Below are positions 6,025 through 13,693 of a DNA stretch of 19,167 bases, one piece after another. Location of the stretch: the NCBI GenBank assembly GCA_002451055.1, contig DKBD01000097.1, positions 2,856 to 22,022 of the forward strand, written 5' to 3'. The position numbers were made by a program, and so were the translations under genes. The DNA comes from Nitrospira sp. UBA6909. Its GTDB lineage: Bacteria > Nitrospirota > Nitrospiria > Nitrospirales > Nitrospiraceae. The notes beneath the pieces are model-generated. The model ran no database searches. It worked only from the letters and a program-made list of their open reading frames with translations, and was not told the DNA's origin. Each line of letters starts with the position of its first letter. Position 1 is the first letter of the stretch.

Positions 6025-6091
6025 GAGTTGTTAGTTTTGAGCGTGAAGTTTTTAGTTTTGAACTCAACAGTCAACACTCACCACTCAACAT
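6025..6091. repeat. Degenerate periodic inverted repeat between tenA and sthA
   Basis: A T/G-rich left half (GAGTTGTTAGTTTTGAG from 6025, then TTTTTAGTTTTGAA) faces an A/C-rich right half (CTCAACAGTCAACACTCACC from 6063). The halves pair imperfectly, about 12 of 18 at the best register, and each half repeats a 7-8-nt unit (GTTGAGT or its complement). Similar structures are at 7527-7599 and 17191-17263. Confidence 0.5.
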
Positions 6092-6092
6092 G

Positions 6093-6112
6093 TGTCGTGA
6101 TACATCACGACA
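6093..6112. terminator. 20-nt palindrome directly after the sthA stop
   Basis: TGTCGTGAT (6093-6101) and ATCACGACA (6104-6112) are perfect inverted repeats around AC, adjoining the sthA stop codon (6113-6115). The position suggests an mRNA 3'-end hairpin. It lacks a U-tract on the minus strand, so it may instead stabilise the transcript or bind a protein. Confidence 0.4.
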
Positions 6113-7516
6113 TTACAGGTGTGGAAGCCATGGCCGGGGCAAGCGATTGACGCCGTCCAGTGCGGCAACTTTATAACATTCCGCCAGGGTCGGATAGTTG
6201 AAAACCGTATCGATAAAGTAGTCGATCGTACCGTGATAGGCCATGACGGTCTGTCCGATGTGGATCAGTTCCGTCGCGCCTTCTCCAATAGCATGGACGC
6301 CGAGCACTTCGCGTGTCTGTCGATGAAACAAGAGCTTGAGCATGCCTGATTCGTCGCCCATCAGCAGTCCGCGGGCGATTTCTCTGTAGCGGGCGATGCC
6401 CACCGCATATGGAACCTCGGCCTGTGAGAGTTCTTCCTCGCTCGCTCCCACCATGGAGATTTGCGGAATGGAGTAAATGCCGTAAGGCAATAGCGATGTG
6501 TCCGTACGATCCGGATGGTTGAAGGCATGGCAGGAAGCGTGGCGACCTTGCTGCATCGAGGTGGAGGCAAGGGCTGGAAAGCCGATGACGTCGCCTGCCG
6601 CATAGATGTGCGGAACAGAGGTCTGGAAGTGTTCGTTCACACTCAGGCGACCCCGAGTGTCCGGTTTCAGTCCCGCCGCTTCCAGGTGGAGGGTCTTTGT
6701 CGCGCCGACCCGGCCGATCGCGTACATGAGCGTGGAGGTCCTGATCGGAGCGGCGTGTCGCAAAGAGACATTGATCGAATTGTCGGGCTCCTTCTTGATC
6801 GCCACGACTTCTTCTTCGTGATACAGAGTGACGCCGAGTTCTTTCATCTGTTGCTGGAGCATGCCGATCAGCTCGGCATCGGCAAACTCTAACAGACGAG
6901 GGCGTTTGTCGATGAGGGTGACGGGAATGCCTATGGCGGCAAGAATCGAGGCATATTCCGTTCCGATGACGCCGCCTCCGACGATGACCATAGAGGAGGG
7001 AATGAATTTGAGGGTCAGGAGTCCGTCTGTATCGATGACGGAGGTGTCGTCGAATGGCACATCGGGCGGGCGGCATGGTTCCGTGCCGACGGCGATGACA
7101 ATGAAATCCGCCGTATGTTCGATCGAACCGTTTGGGTGTTGGATGCGGATACGGTGGGGATCGATAAAACTGGCCGATCCGGATATCATATCGATCCGGT
7201 TCCGAGCCATCTGATCTTGCACGATCCTAATCTCGTTCTTGATGACGTAGTTGGAGTGGAGGGCGAGTTCTTCGATTGTCACCGAGGTCTTGGGTCGGTA
7301 AGGGGCGCCATAGATGCTGCGCTGTGGAATTCCTGAAAAAAAGAGCACGGCCTCGCGCAAAGCCTTGCTCGGAATCGTGCCGGTATTGATGCAGACGCCG
7401 CCGACGACTTCTTTCCGCTCAATGATGCCGACTTTCTTGCCGAGTTTGGAGGCTTGCACCGCCGCCTTTTGGCCGGCGGGTCCTGTTCCTATGACGAGGA
7501 GGTCGTAATGAGCCAT
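6113..7516 (-). CDS. sthA: Soluble pyridine nucleotide transhydrogenase (Si-specific)
   Basis: A 467-aa flavoprotein of the class I pyridine nucleotide-disulfide oxidoreductase family. SthA transfers hydride between NADPH and NAD+ in the cytoplasm and balances the two pools. It has the N-terminal FAD motif GTGPAG (10-15), the active-site segment GGVCINTGTIPSKAL (39-53), the NAD(P) motif GGGVIG (180-185), the second FAD motif AAGDV (306-310), and a C-terminal dimerisation domain with FHRQTREVLGVHAIGEGATE (397-416) and LIHIGQ. The normal redox pair CxxxxC of lipoamide dehydrogenase is reduced to C42 and T47; E. coli SthA likewise has only one of these cysteines, which supports transhydrogenase rather than a disulfide reductase. 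No good Shine-Dalgarno precedes the ATG at 7516. The Tpx-like gene lies 98 bp upstream. Confidence 0.9.
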   Translation of the reverse strand: MAHYDLLVIGTGPAGQKAAVQASKLGKKVGIIERKEVVGGVCINTGTIPSKALREAVLFFSGIPQRSIYGAPYRPKTSVTIEELALHSNYVIKNEIRIVQDQMARNRIDMISGSASFIDPHRIRIQHPNGSIEHTADFIVIAVGTEPCRPPDVPFDDTSVIDTDGLLTLKFIPSSMVIVGGGVIGTEYASILAAIGIPVTLIDKRPRLLEFADAELIGMLQQQMKELGVTLYHEEEVVAIKKEPDNSINVSLRHAAPIRTSTLMYAIGRVGATKTLHLEAAGLKPDTRGRLSVNEHFQTSVPHIYAAGDVIGFPALASTSMQQGRHASCHAFNHPDRTDTSLLPYGIYSIPQISMVGASEEELSQAEVPYAVGIARYREIARGLLMGDESGMLKLLFHRQTREVLGVHAIGEGATELIHIGQTVMAYHGTIDYFIDTVFNYPTLAECYKVAALDGVNRLPRPWLPHL

Positions 7517-7526
7517 GAATGTCGGG

Positions 7527-7599
7527 GAAGGACGAAGCCAAGGTCGAGGTTAAGGTAAAGGAAACCCTGCGTTGCCCGTCCTTCACTCTAACCTCAACC
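7527..7599. repeat. Interlocked inverted repeats between the Tpx-like gene and sthA
   Basis: GAAGGACG (7527-7534) and CGTCCTTC (7577-7584) are perfect inverted copies. GTCGAGGTTA (7543-7552) faces TAACCTCAAC (7589-7598) with one mismatch. The order A-B-A'-B' means the two stems cannot simply nest; they are alternatives or a pseudoknot. The left half repeats an AAGGT/GAGGT unit. It resembles the elements at 6025 and 17191. Confidence 0.5.
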
Positions 7600-7614
7600 A
7601 TTGCCTCGTGCAAG

Positions 7615-8280
7615 CTAACTTGCCGTAATTAACGAACGGGCGACCTGGAAGGCTTCTTCCATGTCCGGCAAGTGTGTGAGTTCCGGCGTGATTTGAAGAT
7701 GACGAACGATATTGTCCTTGTCGACCACCATGACGGCTCTGGCGAGAATGTGCAGATCCTGCACGAAGAGCCCATATGTCTTGCCGAAGTCACCGCCTCG
7801 ATAGTCTGACAGAAACGTGACATTCTCGATCTTGGCTTCCTGGGCAAAGCGTTGTTGGGCAAAGGGTGTGTCGATACTCACGGTGATGAGTTCGATCATC
7901 TTGTCGAGCCCTTTGTTCTTTTCGCTCAGGTGATGAGTTTGCTGTTCGCACACAGGAGTATCGAGCGATGGGACCACGCTGATGATCCGAACCTTGCCTT
8001 CGCCTTTGGTGTGGACGATGTTGACGAGTGAGAGGTCGGTTTGTGCGACTTTGACGTCGCGTAGGGAGTCGCCAGTCTTGATCGCAGCTCCGGACAGCAT
8101 CAGGGGACTGCCTTTGAAGAGCACGTTGCTTCCTTCTCCGGCCGCTGCGCTGCCATCGGCGACGGCGATGTTCTTGTACATAAAACCGGACTGGAGTGAT
8201 TCCCCCATGCCGGCACATCCGGTCAATCCGACCGAAAGAGTCAGTACCGATCCGATAAGTGTGCGAGAGATAGTCTGCAT
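7615..8280 (-). CDS. Lipoprotein peroxiredoxin of Tpx type lacking the resolving cysteine
   Basis: A 221-aa protein with signal peptide and lipobox (LTGC, acylated C22), then a linker and a thiol peroxidase-like domain. Tpx enzymes reduce peroxides with a peroxidatic cysteine; here it is C111 in SVVPSLDTPVCEQQT, equal to Cys61 in the SIDTGVC motif of E. coli Tpx. The helix that normally carries the resolving cysteine (PFAQSRFC in E. coli) reads PFAQQRFA with A146, and no other cysteine exists in the mature protein except the lipidated one. It would therefore work as a 1-Cys enzyme needing an outside thiol, if active. Tpx is normally cytoplasmic or periplasmic and not lipidated. AAGGAG lies 6 nt before the ATG. 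It follows the hydrolase gene by 68 bp. Confidence 0.85.
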   Translation of the reverse strand: MQTISRTLIGSVLTLSVGLTGCAGMGESLQSGFMYKNIAVADGSAAAGEGSNVLFKGSPLMLSGAAIKTGDSLRDVKVAQTDLSLVNIVHTKGEGKVRIISVVPSLDTPVCEQQTHHLSEKNKGLDKMIELITVSIDTPFAQQRFAQEAKIENVTFLSDYRGGDFGKTYGLFVQDLHILARAVMVVDKDNIVRHLQITPELTHLPDMEEAFQVARSLITAS

Positions 8281-8348
8281 CGTATTCTCCTTTTTGAGCT
8301 GAGACGGTAGTCAATTCACATTGATAGGTACGCCGGGTTTTCGCGCCA

Positions 8349-9341
8349 TCAGGGCTGAATATACGCGATCAGGGAGTCGTTGACTAGGTCGGGCTGTTCC
8401 CATTGCGGGATATGGCCCGCGTTTGGGATGGTGACCAGTTGTGACCCTTTGATGGCATGGTGTAGTTCTTCGCCCACCGCAACCGGAAAGACCCGGTCGA
8501 GTTCTCCCCAAATCACCAGCGTCGGATGGGCGAGGGTGCCGATGCGCATGGCAAATCCGGACTCCCACAACGGCACCGCGTGTTTCATGGCGATGATGGG
8601 TTTGAGAATGCCTGGGCGCCGGCGATTGCGGTTAGATCGTTCGAGGACAGCTGGGGTGAGGAGCGCCGGATCATGCACGAATTCTTCGAGGAGGGACTCC
8701 GTCATCAGGCCCCCGAACAGTTGATTGCTTAATGAGACGATCCAGTGCGGCACGTTGGTTTCCAGGGCGCGCCGGATCGACGGGCTCGTGAGTTTCTGCA
8801 TGATCTGCCTAGGCAGTCCACCGATAAGAACGAGCTTTGCGACACGCTCCGGGTGTTCCAGTGCCATCGCGATGGCCAGGCCGGCGCCCATGGAATTGCC
8901 GACCAGTGTGGCTTGAGGGATTCGTACGGCATCCATAAAGCCTGTAAAAAAGTCCACGAGCTGATCCGGTCGGTACTCGATGTCCGGTTTGTCGGAGAAG
9001 CCGGAGCCTGGCAGGTCGAGCGTAATCACGCGGAAGTGCCGGGACAACGCATGCTGCTGATGCTCCCATTGCCACATCGATCCACCGAAGCCGTGGATCA
9101 GGATCACGGGCGGCCCAAGGCCTACATCCAGATAGGCGATCCGCTGGTCATGAACGGTCACGGCTTTAATCGGAATGCGCTCAAACGCCTCGAAGTGCGA
9201 CGGAATCGGTGAGAAAGCGGTACAGGCGGTGAGAAAGAAGCTCACGATGCAAAGGCTGAATAGGGTAAGCCGAGCCCGCTTGCAGGCACGATCAGGAGTC
9301 TGCGGAAATTGGACGTTATTCCAACTGAAGAACCGTTTCAT
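8349..9341 (-). CDS. Alpha/beta-hydrolase fold lipoprotein, substrate unknown
   Basis: A 330-aa exported hydrolase. Residues 1-40 form a long signal region with basic KRAR (21-24), hydrophobic core and lipobox LTAC (C40). The mature part has the alpha/beta-hydrolase order: oxyanion motif HGFGG (83-87), DLPGSGFSD (109-117), nucleophile elbow GNSMG with S150, acid D282 in WGELDRVFP, and catalytic H310 in PNAGHIPQWE. Such enzymes are esterases, C-C hydrolases (MhpC-like) or haloperoxidase relatives; the sequence does not decide. The ATG at 9341 lies inside the end of the carboxyltransferase gene (26-nt overlap) without a clear Shine-Dalgarno, so translation is probably coupled. An internal start is unlikely because it would remove the n-region. 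Confidence 0.85.
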   Translation of the reverse strand: MKRFFSWNNVQFPQTPDRACKRARLTLFSLCIVSFFLTACTAFSPIPSHFEAFERIPIKAVTVHDQRIAYLDVGLGPPVILIHGFGGSMWQWEHQQHALSRHFRVITLDLPGSGFSDKPDIEYRPDQLVDFFTGFMDAVRIPQATLVGNSMGAGLAIAMALEHPERVAKLVLIGGLPRQIMQKLTSPSIRRALETNVPHWIVSLSNQLFGGLMTESLLEEFVHDPALLTPAVLERSNRNRRRPGILKPIIAMKHAVPLWESGFAMRIGTLAHPTLVIWGELDRVFPVAVGEELHHAIKGSQLVTIPNAGHIPQWEQPDLVNDSLIAYIQP

Positions 9342-11271
9342 CCGGCTTCACATTATCCCCTTCGGCTGCCAGGATCGCCGCAACGGTTCCATCGATTGGA
9401 GCCGGGACCCGGCTTTCCATCTTCATCGCTTCGATGACCAAGAGAGGATCGCCGGACGCTACGCGATCGCCCACCGCAACGAGAATTTTGACGACACGAC
9501 CTGGCATAGGCGGCGCGACATCACCAGGCTTCGACGGCCTTGGCCTCCTCGGCTTCGTCCCCGTGTCCGTTTCCGGAGCCTCCGGGAAGCCAGCGAGGAC
9601 TTCCTCGATCGGTTCTAGGGACACTTCTTCCAGCTTGTCGTTGACGCGGATGTAGTAGGGTTTACGCCCATCGGTCTTACGCCCTGAGCCGGACACCTTG
9701 ACATGGTACGTCTCCCCGTGCACGGTCACGTTGAATTCAGCCGGCGCCAGGTGTAGGTCATGGGCGACGGTCGGGCCCTTGGGCGAAACGGCTTCGAGCG
9801 GCTCGGGGGTCAGGTCGCCTTTCTCGCGAGCCTCGAAAAAATCCATCGCGATGGATGGGAAGAGTGCGAAAGAAAGCCGGTCCTCGATCGACGAGGCGGA
9901 AGCGGGGAGCTCTTTTTTGATCGCCTCCAGTTCTGGCTCGAGCCGGTCCGCTGGCCTGTTCTTGATCGGTTCTTCGTCGCCGATGGCGCGGGCCATGACT
10001 TCTTTGTCCACCGATCCCGGCGCGCGGCCGTACAAGCCGAGGAAATAGTTTTTCGTCTCGGTCGTGATGACTTTGTACCGTTCGCCCGTCAGGACGTTGA
10101 GCGTCGCTTGCGTACCGACGATCTGGCTGGTCGGCGTGACGAGCGGAGGGAAGCCCATTTCCTTCCGTACTTGCGGCACTTCTTCGAGGACTTCTTTCAT
10201 CCGGTCGAGCGCATTCTGTTCGGTGAGCTGCGCGGCCAGGTTCGAGAGCATGCCCCCTGGAATTTGCGAGGTAAGGATTTCCGCGTCGACGCCGGTAAAG
10301 TCGCTTTCGAATTGACGGTATTTGCGACGGACTTCGCGGAAATGCTCAGTGATCGGCAGGAATGACGCGAGATCCAGCCCCGTATCATAGGGTGTGTTTC
10401 GCAGCGAGGCAACCATGGTCTCCGTCGCCGGGTGTGAAGTGCCGCCTGCCAACGGCGATATCGCGGTATCGAGCATATCGAGCCCGCCGAGGATGGCCAT
10501 GAGCGAGGACATGGATGCCATGCCGGAGGTGTAGTGCGAGTGAAGGTGGATCGGTACCCTGACGGCGGCTTTGAGCCGGCGCATGAGGCGGTAGGCATCC
10601 AACGGCGCCAGGAGACCGGCCATGTCTTTGATGCAGAGGGTATCGGTGCCGAGATCCTCCAGCTTCTTGGCCATGTCCACAAACCGGTCGATGCTGTGCA
10701 CGGGGCTGACGGTGTAGCTGATGGCGGCTTCGGCGTGTTTGCCGCACGCTTTGACTTCGCGCACTGCCTGGTCGAGGTTGCGCACGTCATTGAGAGCGTC
10801 GAAGATGCGGAAGACGTCGATGCCGTTGGCCGCCGACCGTTCGATGAATCGTTCCAGGACGTCGTCGGCGTAGTGCCTGTAGCCGACAAGGTTTTGTCCC
10901 CGGAGCAGCATTTGGAGTTTGGTGTTCGGCATGGCGGCGCGCAGGGCGCGGAGCCGCTCCCAGGGGTCCTCTTTCAAGAATCGCAGGCAGGTATCGAACG
11001 TCGCCCCACCCCACACTTCGAGCGACCAAAAGCCCACGGCGTCGAGCTTCTGCGCAATGGGCAGCATATCTTCAGTGCGCATCCGCGTGGCCAGAAGGGA
11101 TTGATGCCCATCGCGAAGCGCGACGTCGGTGATCAGGAGTCGTTTTCCCGGCGCAGGCTGGATATCGAATTCCTGCGGGCGCGAAACGGCCCTCTTCGAC
11201 GTCTTGCGGACCGGAGCGGATTTTCGTTTGGAGGCGGTGTGTTTTTTCGCTGAGAATCGTTTGGTGGCCAT
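9316..11271 (-). CDS. pycB: Biotin-dependent carboxylase, carboxyltransferase plus biotin-carrier subunit (PycB / CfiA / OadA type)
   Basis: A 651-aa protein. It has an N-terminal Lys/Arg-rich extension (1-33), then an HMGL-like carboxyltransferase domain with DVALRDGHQSLLATRMRT (49-66), EVWGGATFD (85-93), the lysine K215 in CIKDMAGL that is carboxylated in this family, and the metal-binding HLHSH (242-246). A conserved carboxylase domain and an Ala/Pro-rich linker follow (RRPRPSKPG, about 572-580), and a C-terminal biotinyl domain ends the protein with EAMKME (614-619, biotin on K617). The enzyme moves CO2 from carboxybiotin to a 2-oxo acid. With the biotin carboxylase encoded just upstream (44 bp), the pair is pyruvate carboxylase (pyruvate to oxaloacetate) or 2-oxoglutarate carboxylase (CfiA, about 650 aa in Hydrogenobacter). 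No membrane subunits of a decarboxylase pump are nearby. The substrate is not settled. Confidence 0.9.
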   Translation of the reverse strand: MATKRFSAKKHTASKRKSAPVRKTSKRAVSRPQEFDIQPAPGKRLLITDVALRDGHQSLLATRMRTEDMLPIAQKLDAVGFWSLEVWGGATFDTCLRFLKEDPWERLRALRAAMPNTKLQMLLRGQNLVGYRHYADDVLERFIERSAANGIDVFRIFDALNDVRNLDQAVREVKACGKHAEAAISYTVSPVHSIDRFVDMAKKLEDLGTDTLCIKDMAGLLAPLDAYRLMRRLKAAVRVPIHLHSHYTSGMASMSSLMAILGGLDMLDTAISPLAGGTSHPATETMVASLRNTPYDTGLDLASFLPITEHFREVRRKYRQFESDFTGVDAEILTSQIPGGMLSNLAAQLTEQNALDRMKEVLEEVPQVRKEMGFPPLVTPTSQIVGTQATLNVLTGERYKVITTETKNYFLGLYGRAPGSVDKEVMARAIGDEEPIKNRPADRLEPELEAIKKELPASASSIEDRLSFALFPSIAMDFFEAREKGDLTPEPLEAVSPKGPTVAHDLHLAPAEFNVTVHGETYHVKVSGSGRKTDGRKPYYIRVNDKLEEVSLEPIEEVLAGFPEAPETDTGTKPRRPRPSKPGDVAPPMPGRVVKILVAVGDRVASGDPLLVIEAMKMESRVPAPIDGTVAAILAAEGDNVKPDETVLQLE

Positions 11272-11315
11272 GATGTCCGACGTCGTGCTAGTTGGGTTTG
11301 TTCAATGTGGCTGGG

Positions 11316-12734
11316 TTACAATCCTTCGTAGGCTGCGATCGCGGCGGAGATTGCCAGGACCAAATCTTCCGGCTGCTGGAATTCGTGGTACGTGTAGAGG
11401 GCCGGGTGGGTGTCCAGATAGGACGTATCGAACCGGCCAGCCATAAAGTCCGGCTCCTCCATGATCGCTTCCATGAAGGGAATCGTCGTTTTCACTCCTC
11501 GAAGAACATATTCTTCGAGCGAGCGCCTCATGCGGCTCACGGCCTCCTCCCATGTCCGACCCCGTACCGTCAGTTTGGCCAAGAGTGCGTCATAGTAGGG
11601 CGGAACCGTGTAATCTTTGTACACCGCGCCGTCGATACGAACGCCGATGCCTCCGGGGGAGAGATAGGCCGTGACGGTTCCGGTGCAGGGTATGAAATTG
11701 TTCTTGGGGTCTTCCGCGTTAATCCGGCATTGGATCGCGTGGCCCAGCATGATGACGTCTTTTTGCTGAATGTCGAGCGGCTTGCCCGCCGCAATAGAAA
11801 TCTGGTTCCGCACGATGTCGATGGCCGTGATCTGTTCGGTGATCGTATGCTCGACTTGGAGGCGAGGATTCATCTCGATGAAGTAGAATCGGCCTTCCTG
11901 ATCGAGCAGAAACTCGACAGTTCCCGCGTTGTCATAGCGTACCGCCCGCGCGATGGCGATGGCGGCGTTGCCCATCTCCTCCCGCAGCTTCGGCGTCAAG
12001 ATCAACGAAGGGGCGATTTCGATGAGTTTCTGATGCCGCCGCTGGACTGAGCAATCGCGTTCGCCGAGATGGATGATATGGCCGTGGCGGTCTGCCAGGA
12101 TCTGGAATTCGATGTGGTGAGGCCGCTCGATATATTTCTCGATAAACACGCTGCCGTCCCCGAAGGATGCCTCGGCCTCCCGAGACGCGGTTTCCATGTT
12201 CTCGCGCAGTTCGGCATCGGAGCGCACGACTCGGAGTCCACGCCCTCCACCTCCCGCGCTGGCCTTGATCATGACCGGGTAACCGGCTTTCTTGGCGAAG
12301 GCAAGCGCATCTTTCATATCCGTGATGGCGCCGTCCGTGCCGGGAACGATCGGGACCCCAGCTATTTCAGCGATTTCACGGGCCTTGACCTTGCTCCCCA
12401 TCAAGGTGATGGCATGGGGGGATGGGCCGATAAAGGTAATGCCGGAAGCCTGGCAGAGTTCTGCGAACTCCGCGTTTTCAGAAAGAAAGCCGTAGCCTGG
12501 ATGGATGGCATCGGCGCCGATGCGAACGGCCAGGTCCACGATCTGTTGACTGTCTAGAAAACCCCTGACCGGCCCGGGACCGACCAGATAGGCTTCATCG
12601 GCTTTCTTTACGTAAATTCCTGTGGGATCCCCTTCTGAATAAATGGCGGCTGTGGCGATGTTCAACTCGCGGCAGGCGCGGATGATTCGCATGGCGATCT
12701 CTCCGCGATTGGCGACTAGGATTTTTTTGAACAC
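11316..12734 (-). CDS. pycA: Biotin carboxylase subunit (PycA / CfiB / AccC type)
   Basis: A 472-aa ATP-grasp enzyme that carboxylates the biotin of its partner with bicarbonate and ATP. Seen in order: N-terminal FKKILVANRGEIAMRIIRAC (2-21), HPGYGFLSENAEFA (78-91), the glycine-rich ATP loop MIKASAGGGGRGLRVV (155-170), ERDCSVQRRHQK (225-236), and the catalytic EMNPRLQVEHTITE (287-300). The length fits a stand-alone subunit. AccC of acetyl-CoA carboxylase is nearly identical in sequence, but the location next to the carboxyltransferase/biotin subunit supports a PycA or CfiB role. The start is GTG at 12734 with AGGAG 4 nt upstream; the third codon begins a run of seven A's. It is the first gene of a six-gene minus-strand run. 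Confidence 0.92.
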   Translation of the reverse strand: MFKKILVANRGEIAMRIIRACRELNIATAAIYSEGDPTGIYVKKADEAYLVGPGPVRGFLDSQQIVDLAVRIGADAIHPGYGFLSENAEFAELCQASGITFIGPSPHAITLMGSKVKAREIAEIAGVPIVPGTDGAITDMKDALAFAKKAGYPVMIKASAGGGGRGLRVVRSDAELRENMETASREAEASFGDGSVFIEKYIERPHHIEFQILADRHGHIIHLGERDCSVQRRHQKLIEIAPSLILTPKLREEMGNAAIAIARAVRYDNAGTVEFLLDQEGRFYFIEMNPRLQVEHTITEQITAIDIVRNQISIAAGKPLDIQQKDVIMLGHAIQCRINAEDPKNNFIPCTGTVTAYLSPGGIGVRIDGAVYKDYTVPPYYDALLAKLTVRGRTWEEAVSRMRRSLEEYVLRGVKTTIPFMEAIMEEPDFMAGRFDTSYLDTHPALYTYHEFQQPEDLVLAISAAIAAYEGL

Positions 12735-13264
12735 GACGCTCCTGCTGGATATAGAAAACGAGCGGCTAAGCTAGCATAGGATTAAGAGGTCTGTCGAGAG
12801 AGGGAGCCGTCATCAAGTCGGAATCATCGCCGGAAATCAAAGGGGGGCCTATTATTAATTGACGGGCATGAGTCGATATGGTTCAGGCTACAAGAGAATC
12901 GTGGTCTGATTCTCCTGCAATAATTGGACATGCCCTATGCCTCCGAATTGAAATTCCCCCGACCGGCAATCAACCGAGCGAGTTGTTTTAGAATAAATAT
13001 GGCGCGAGCCTGACCATCGATCTTGTGCGAGTGTGGGGCTATCTGGACAGAGCATCACTGGGAACTTCTCCCGCCGCTGGCTCTCCGACATCGTAACGCT
13101 CGTGACTCGGTTCGCACCAAGAAGGCTTTGGAACGGGCATGGCCCCGCTGAGATCGCCTCCGTGGTTCTCTTGTGCATCGGCCGGCTCTTGCCTTCTTTG
13201 GTAATTCGGACTACGTTGCTCGAAAATGGCTGGGTTCGCTGGCATGAGAGGAGGTTGTGTGGCG
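12735..13264. other. Long intergenic region without a convincing gene
   Basis: About 530 bp between two divergently read genes. Open frames on both strands (for example 12888-13277 minus) lack ribosome sites and recognisable domains. It contains a perfect 7-bp hairpin, GAGAATC (12894-12900) with GATTCTC (12908-12914). It must hold the promoters for the carboxylase run and for the 13378 gene, but I find no strong -35/-10 pair. It could be a decayed gene, a non-coding RNA, or spacer. Confidence 0.4.
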
Positions 13265-13381
13265 ATGATCGTCGCACACACCAGGCGGCACGTTGGTGTC
13301 GGGAAGCCAGAGCAAAGCCTTCAGGTTCACGAAGGAGATGAGAGCACTCTACGAATTATAACCGGAGGGACAAGAACATGA
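13265..13381 (+). CDS. Possible 38-codon leader ORF coupled to the next gene
   Basis: A short frame from ATG 13265 (or GTG 13259) to TGA 13379-13381. AGGAGG at 13249-13254 is a full-strength ribosome site, 4 nt before the GTG and 10 nt before the ATG. The stop overlaps the start of the 13378 gene as ATGA. The 38 residues are polar with no recognisable motif. The arrangement suggests translational coupling, but the next gene also has its own GGAGGG, so it may be chance. Confidence 0.25.
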   Translation: MIVAHTRRHVGVGKPEQSLQVHEGDESTLRIITGGTRT

Positions 13382-13662
13382 GGCGCATGCGGATTATCGG
13401 CATCGGTTCGTTCGCACTGGGTTTGTTGATGATGGCGGCCCCTCTTATCGCGGCGGAGCTCTCGGGAAAGGTCTATCGTGGTGGGACGCCGGCAGCCAAT
13501 CTGAGTATTACTGTGGAAGGTAGAGACGTTGAGACCAGGACGGACGGCAAGGGGGAGTATAAGCTCGACTTGCCACCAGGAGGCTATGTCCTTGTCGTTC
13601 GCGGCCAACGATTCCCGGTCACAGTCTCCTCCGGGGGCACGAGGCAGGACATTCGTCTGTAA
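13378..13662 (+). CDS. Small secreted carboxypeptidase-regulatory-like (beta-sandwich) protein
   Basis: A 94-aa protein with a cleavable signal peptide (MRRMRIIGIG, hydrophobic 7-25, likely cleavage after AA at 25-26). The mature 68 residues match the CarboxypepD_reg/Cna-B-like pattern: ELSGKVYRGGTPAANLSITV (27-46), then RTDGKGEYKLDLPPGGYVLV (54-73), that is G-x-V-x, a variable loop, TDxxGxY and LPPGxYxL. These domains are structural or binding modules, not peptidases. It has no other domain. GGAGGG lies 8 nt before the ATG. The next gene starts 31 bp downstream on the same strand, so they probably form an operon. Its partner and role are unknown. Confidence 0.75.
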   Translation: MRRMRIIGIGSFALGLLMMAAPLIAAELSGKVYRGGTPAANLSITVEGRDVETRTDGKGEYKLDLPPGGYVLVVRGQRFPVTVSSGGTRQDIRL

Positions 13663-13693
13663 GCGTGTGAAGTGACGCGAAGGAGTGGCACGC

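Noticed and set aside
5984..6112. Possible thiamin (TPP) riboswitch upstream of tenA
   Set aside because: The conserved CUGAGA and related TPP core sequences are absent; the gap is filled by the periodic repeat and the sthA palindrome.
6113..7516. Missing second redox cysteine (C42/T47) in the flavoprotein taken as a defect
   Set aside because: E. coli SthA also has a single cysteine in this segment, so it is normal for soluble transhydrogenases.
12888..13277. 129-codon minus-strand open frame in the large gap
   Set aside because: No ribosome site, no recognisable domain, and the residue composition looks random; overlapping frames on both strands are equally long.
13033..13341. 102-codon plus-strand open frame upstream of the secreted protein
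   Set aside because: Arg/Trp-rich and without motifs or ribosome site; likely chance in GC-rich DNA.
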